DNA from: CAWCDJ01 sp963836015
GTDB lineage: Bacteria > Acidobacteriota > Terriglobia > Bryobacterales > Bryobacteraceae
Length of the DNA: 64,000 nt
Direction of reading: 5' to 3'
Assembly (NCBI GenBank): GCA_963836015.1
Contig: CAWIIF010000004.1
Span: forward strand, 1,488,001-1,552,000
This document shows, one piece after another, positions 60,602 through 64,000 of this stretch; the stretch's first letter is position 1, and each line of letters starts with the position of its first letter. The position numbers were made by a program, and so were the translations under genes. The notes under the pieces are model-generated. The model was not told the DNA's origin. It searched no databases and saw nothing but the letters and a program-made list of their open reading frames with translations.

Positions 60602-61373
60602 CTATTCGGGAAGTTTTGCCGCGACTTGGGCAATGGTCGCCAAAAGCGAATTCCACTCGTAGGGTTTAATCAAGATGGAGGCGACCAATGCCCGGGCCTT
60701 CGGCTCCAATTGACTGAGGAACGTCTCCTCCGCCATGGGCCAGGTGGCCGGTGATGATAACGATTTTGAGCCCGGAAGAACGAGGATCCAGGCCAATTCG
60801 CGAATGATTTCAGAACCAAAGGCACAGGCAACTGCAGATTCAATACAAGAACCTCGAACGGAAACCAGTACAGTTCAGGAATTACGCAAGGACTTGCGCG
60901 TCATGCACCACCGAACGCCAGCCCTCTCCGCAACACTCCGAGAGAGGGCAAGGGACTGGTGAACCTACCCCTACCTGCAGAAGATTGGCCGGCAAATCAA
61001 TCGGCACTTGCTGGAAGTCGAACGCGTCAGCCACAACAGCGGACTGAGCGGCGACAGCATCCAACGGGTGGTGCAACCGACCGTCACCGAAGACGGTGAA
61101 AAAGCGCCGCCGTTGAAGTTCGGCCACCCTCGTGTCATGGCGCTCTTGCTGGTGCTGACGCTGTTCCAACATCTTATCGATGGCTTCCACAACCGCGATC
61201 TCCGGGGCATAGTTGCCGATCTGCTCAATATCACCACTGAGCAGTACACGGCCAGCCACCTGACCGTCGTGAGCCACCGTGACATCGAAACCTTCAGAGC
61301 CCAGGGTCACCGTCATCAGGTCGGTAATCTCTTTTGCGTCGTCAACGTACAACACGTGCGGTCGCTCTGCCAT
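60602..61373 (-). pseudogene. Response regulator gene broken by an inserted fragment
   Basis: The start at 61373 reads MAERPHVLYVDDAKEITD and LMTVTLGSEGFDVTVAHDG (61373-61266), a CheY-like receiver beginning with the acidic pair DD. Its continuation is found only at 60890-60602, in mixed frames: PFEVLVLNLQLP, GSEIIRELAW, KIVIITGH and MAEETFLSQLEP, ending KPYEWNSLLATIAQVAAKLPE, the usual receiver C-terminus with the conserved Lys-Pro. Between them lies the fragment 60963-61265 and some 70 bp with inverted CCCTCTCC/GAGAGAGGG. The phospho-acceptor Asp is Asn in the remnant. It starts 12 bp after the histidine kinase stop, so the kinase has lost its partner here. Confidence 0.7.
60963..61265 (+). 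pseudogene. Internal fragment of an uncharacterised winged-helix family protein
   Basis: A 101-codon frame without start or stop of its own: PYLQKIGRQINRHLLEVERV, SGLSGDSIQRVVQP, KAPPLKFGHPRVMALLLVL, GFHNRDLRGIVADLL and TTEQYTASHLT. This is the middle of an uncharacterised family whose next segment is a winged helix ('YDLRRLRLHGLI'), and it stops exactly before that segment, where it joins the antisense of the response regulator. Inserted in reverse orientation to that gene. Confidence 0.55.
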
Positions 61374-61385
61374 ACCCCTGCCTCC

Positions 61386-64000
61386 TTATGCCGCCTTCCT
61401 GGGCAGCGTTTCCGGATCTACGATCGCCGCATCAAACTCTTGAACTCGAGAGATGGAAGGCAACTCGATGACGAACGTTGTTCCATTCTCCAATTCCGAA
61501 TCGACGCGGAGCGAACCCTTGTGCAGGTTGACAAATTCCTTGACGTTGGACAAGCCGATACCCGTGCCCTGAGCCAGCCCAGGATGATTGGATCCTTGAT
61601 AAAACGGATCGAAGATCCGCGGAAGATCCTCGGCGGGAATGCCGGCTCCCGTATCGCTCACCGTCAATCGCAAATTTGCTCCGGCTGGCTGGACCTGCAC
61701 GAGAATCCGGCCGCCGGTTGGGGTGAATTTCAAAGCATTGATCACTAAGTTATCAATGATGCGGCGAATCGAGCGAGGGTCCCCGATGCCGTCCGGGCAA
61801 GGCGAGAGAGAGGCTTCTAGAACCACGCCCCGGCCCTCGGCCTTAGCCTGATAGGCGGCGATAGACGCCTGAGCGAGTTCACCGAGGTGATACTCGCGCA
61901 TGCGCCATTTGCCCTCCATTCGCAATTCGACCAGGCGCTCCAACTCCAGCAGGTCACGAATGCTCTCTTCAATCAGGTCCTTCTGCTTCCAGAGCGTCTT
62001 CAAATGCTTTTTCTGGTCGGCGCTCACAGGGCCGCAACGCTGAGCCAATTCCTGGATCGCCAATGTCTGGGGATTGATGAAATTCAGGATATCGTGGGAC
62101 AACTTGGCCAACATCTTGGCCTGTTCATAGAGCATGTAGGCTTGCGCAATCGCGCGCTCGGCTTTGCGACCCAGATCGGACAGCGTGGTGATATCGGCGC
62201 TGTGGAAGGCCTCCTGACCGAGTTTGGGCCCGAACCCGATGAATCCGAGAAGTTTGTCGCCCGAATACATCGGCAACGCAGCCGCGATGCTCCAGCGAGC
62301 CAGTTCCTGCGCCGCGTCCCGTTCCTCATCCTGAGCTGTTTCATCCGAAAGCAAAAGCGTTTTGTCGAACTCAAAGCGTTTGATCAGCGGGCTTACAGCG
62401 CCAAAGGACGTAGTCCACAAATGATGAGGTAAGTCGTTTTCACTGGCAAATCCGGATGCCCGCTGGAGATGAAAAGCGCCAGCTGTGATGTCCATGAGCC
62501 ATACCCCGACCCAGGACATACGGGCCCTTTCCGCCAAGTCGCGTGCCAAGCCGCGCAAAAGCTCGGACAGATTGGTGCGTCGGTAAATGTTTTCGCCGAG
62601 GCGTTCGATTTCTACGAGGTAGCGAAATTTGTCTTTGAAGAGCCGATCGACAAAAGCCTGGATAGAGCCCTCGCTCTCTTTCACGATGGTAGCGGCAAAA
62701 GCAGCCAGTAGAAAGGCAGCGAGGCCTCGCGCCACCAAGGAATAGGTCAGCATCGCACCCGCCGCGAAAGGAATGACCAGAATAATCGCCCCAAGACGAA
62801 AATCGATCGGCTGAGCAGTCCTTTTCATCCGGTGAGACAACACGGCCGTGAGGCAAATACACATGACGGCCACCATGGACGCATAGTAATGCCAGCTGAT
62901 CACGTTCATGACAAAGAGAAAATAGCTCACGGCCGCGCCCATAGCGGAGATCCATGATGCCAAAATCCACCCTTTCTGGGATCGGGACGTTTCCTCCGGG
63001 AGTCGGCGGATCGCTTGAATGGACCACAGACCCATGCAGACGAGAGACACTACAAACCATACGCCAAAAATGCCATAAAGCGGCCCCGGCATCTCCCTGG
63101 TGGCCACACGATGGCTGGGATCAAATGCGATGCCGCGGATAATCCAAGGCGTCAACACCGAGAATACCGCCATCGTTAAAACGGACCACTCTAAGCCGTG
63201 GCGCACAATCGTGGAAAGCCGATCCTTGGCGTTTTGAAAGAACTGCTCCCAGAATGAAAAAAGCGCTAGCAACAGAAACGCTCCAACAGCGTAACCGCTG
63301 CGGAAGACGACCTGAGACCAGCTGTACGGCGGGCTGGTTAACAGCAGAGCGGTCAACTCCCAGGTACCTAAGAGCGTGAACACCCAGCGGAGCCGGTCGC
63401 AGAGCGGGTCCTTATAGTTCCGCAGGAGCGTTAATGCCAACGAATAACTAAGGGCGACACAGAGCAAGTCCCAGGGCGTGCGGTCATAGAGAAATGCAGG
63501 ACGGCTGCTTAGGAAATGCCCCATAATCATGCCGATGACAAACGGAAGTCCAATCACGCCCCAGCCGAGCAATTTCGTTAACGTGTGACGCGCCACCAAT
63601 TCGATATCCATCAAACGGTGCTTTACGATGGCGACCGACATGATCAGCGGATGAAGGACGATGCCAAAATTTCCCCATGGGTAAATATCAATCCCAAAGG
63701 CTGGAAAATAGGCGATGCTCCCTCCCGAAAACCCCATCGCTGTAGCGAAGAAGAAATACTTTATTTGATTCTTTCTGCCCGGCGAGGCTGTGTGGTACGC
63801 CCGAATCAATTCATAGTGGCTAAACAGAACGAGAGTAATCCACCAGGAGAAATAGACGGGGTATAGTGCACCGCCAAGGACATAGTAGAGGGAATGGAAG
63901 ACCCATCTGACGCGAGAGAAAAACAGAGAGGTTGGGATAGTGAAAAGGAAAACGAGTGTTATGACATAGTGAAGCACAATGGATCGGTTCCGTCGAAGGT
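61386..64000 (-). CDS. Membrane-bound sensor histidine kinase (partial)
   Basis: The frame is open to the right edge; 863 residues follow the first possible start (GTG 63977), and more N-terminal sequence probably lies outside. Parts: about twelve or more membrane segments (1-435), GAF domain (about 450-610), a dimerisation helix with LSHDILNF (His628 as likely phospho-acceptor), and an HATPase domain with N box DNLVINALKFTPTGG, G1 DTGAGIPAEDLPRIFDP and G2 GTGIGLSNVKEF. The layout recalls PrsK-like or multi-TM sensor kinases. It passes phosphate to a response regulator; the adjacent one is broken, so it may be orphaned. Confidence 0.9.
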   Translation of the reverse strand, partial: LRRNRSIVLHYVITLVFLFTIPTSLFFSRVRWVFHSLYYVLGGALYPVYFSWWITLVLFSHYELIRAYHTASPGRKNQIKYFFFATAMGFSGGSIAYFPAFGIDIYPWGNFGIVLHPLIMSVAIVKHRLMDIELVARHTLTKLLGWGVIGLPFVIGMIMGHFLSSRPAFLYDRTPWDLLCVALSYSLALTLLRNYKDPLCDRLRWVFTLLGTWELTALLLTSPPYSWSQVVFRSGYAVGAFLLLALFSFWEQFFQNAKDRLSTIVRHGLEWSVLTMAVFSVLTPWIIRGIAFDPSHRVATREMPGPLYGIFGVWFVVSLVCMGLWSIQAIRRLPEETSRSQKGWILASWISAMGAAVSYFLFVMNVISWHYYASMVAVMCICLTAVLSHRMKRTAQPIDFRLGAIILVIPFAAGAMLTYSLVARGLAAFLLAAFAATIVKESEGSIQAFVDRLFKDKFRYLVEIERLGENIYRRTNLSELLRGLARDLAERARMSWVGVWLMDITAGAFHLQRASGFASENDLPHHLWTTSFGAVSPLIKRFEFDKTLLLSDETAQDEERDAAQELARWSIAAALPMYSGDKLLGFIGFGPKLGQEAFHSADITTLSDLGRKAERAIAQAYMLYEQAKMLAKLSHDILNFINPQTLAIQELAQRCGPVSADQKKHLKTLWKQKDLIEESIRDLLELERLVELRMEGKWRMREYHLGELAQASIAAYQAKAEGRGVVLEASLSPCPDGIGDPRSIRRIIDNLVINALKFTPTGGRILVQVQPAGANLRLTVSDTGAGIPAEDLPRIFDPFYQGSNHPGLAQGTGIGLSNVKEFVNLHKGSLRVDSELENGTTFVIELPSISRVQEFDAAIVDPETLPRKAA

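Noticed and set aside
60882..61373. 163-codon frame as a full response regulator
   Set aside because: Only the first 36 codons are receiver-like; the rest is the antisense of another protein fragment, so it is not a complete regulator.
1..64000. CRISPR arrays or rRNA genes
   Set aside because: No regularly spaced direct repeats and no rRNA-like sequence were seen in the window.

Overview
The window reads as a chromosomal segment of a GC-rich acidobacterium, most likely of the Solibacter/Bryobacter kind. This is inferred from gene style and was not tested. The grounds are two Oar-like TonB-dependent receptors of about 1,130 residues with a carboxypeptidase-regulatory-like N-terminal domain, many exported oxidoreductases and isomerases with twin-arginine signals, dense carbohydrate-active enzymes without SusC/SusD pairs, and two membrane regulators sharing an N-terminal domain common in Acidobacteriota.

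Region 1 (1-8.3 kb, minus strand): an isomerase, then a promoter and an apparent operon of TonB receptor, Gfo/Idh/MocA oxidoreductase, MFS transporter and an alkaline-phosphatase-superfamily hydrolase resembling phosphonoacetate hydrolase, cut by the window edge. Region 2 (8.4-15.6 kb): exported enzymes of carbohydrate type (an unrecognised toroid/sandwich protein, an SGNH esterase, a DUF5060/DUF4038 glycosidase, a UxuA-like protein) and a GNAT acetyltransferase. Region 3 (16.4-50.8 kb): a large plant cell wall polysaccharide locus. It holds GH10 and GH9, a plus-strand series of oxidoreductase, ThuA, GH43, a sandwich protein and a double esterase, a minus-strand GH51-GH43-CE1 operon, a TPR protein, a second TonB receptor, a GPH sugar symporter, GH3, GH51, CE1 and two enolase-superfamily proteins. 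The activities fit arabinoxylan, arabinan and beta-glucan. Two transmembrane regulators (37.8 and 46.7 kb), one with tandem malectin domains outside the membrane, are the likely sensors.

Region 4 (50.8-54.5 kb) is a scar zone: a receptor tail, a tRNA-Thr gene, a frameshifted transposase, a winged-helix fragment and a divergent hot-dog protein. Region 5 (54.6-60.4 kb) holds the most striking content, an enediyne-type iterative polyketide synthase (KS-AT-ACP-KR-DH-PPTase) overlapping by 4 bp an enediyne-type thioesterase. None of the usual partner genes E3/E4/E5 is visible, and only a stub of an upstream gene remains. Region 6 (60.6-64 kb): a response regulator gene broken by a piece of another gene, beside a large membrane histidine kinase that continues off the right edge.

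The best candidates for something undescribed are the isolated PKS/thioesterase pair, the malectin-domain membrane regulator with its sister protein, a repeat family between divergent genes, and glycine/arginine-rich inserts recurring in unrelated exported enzymes.
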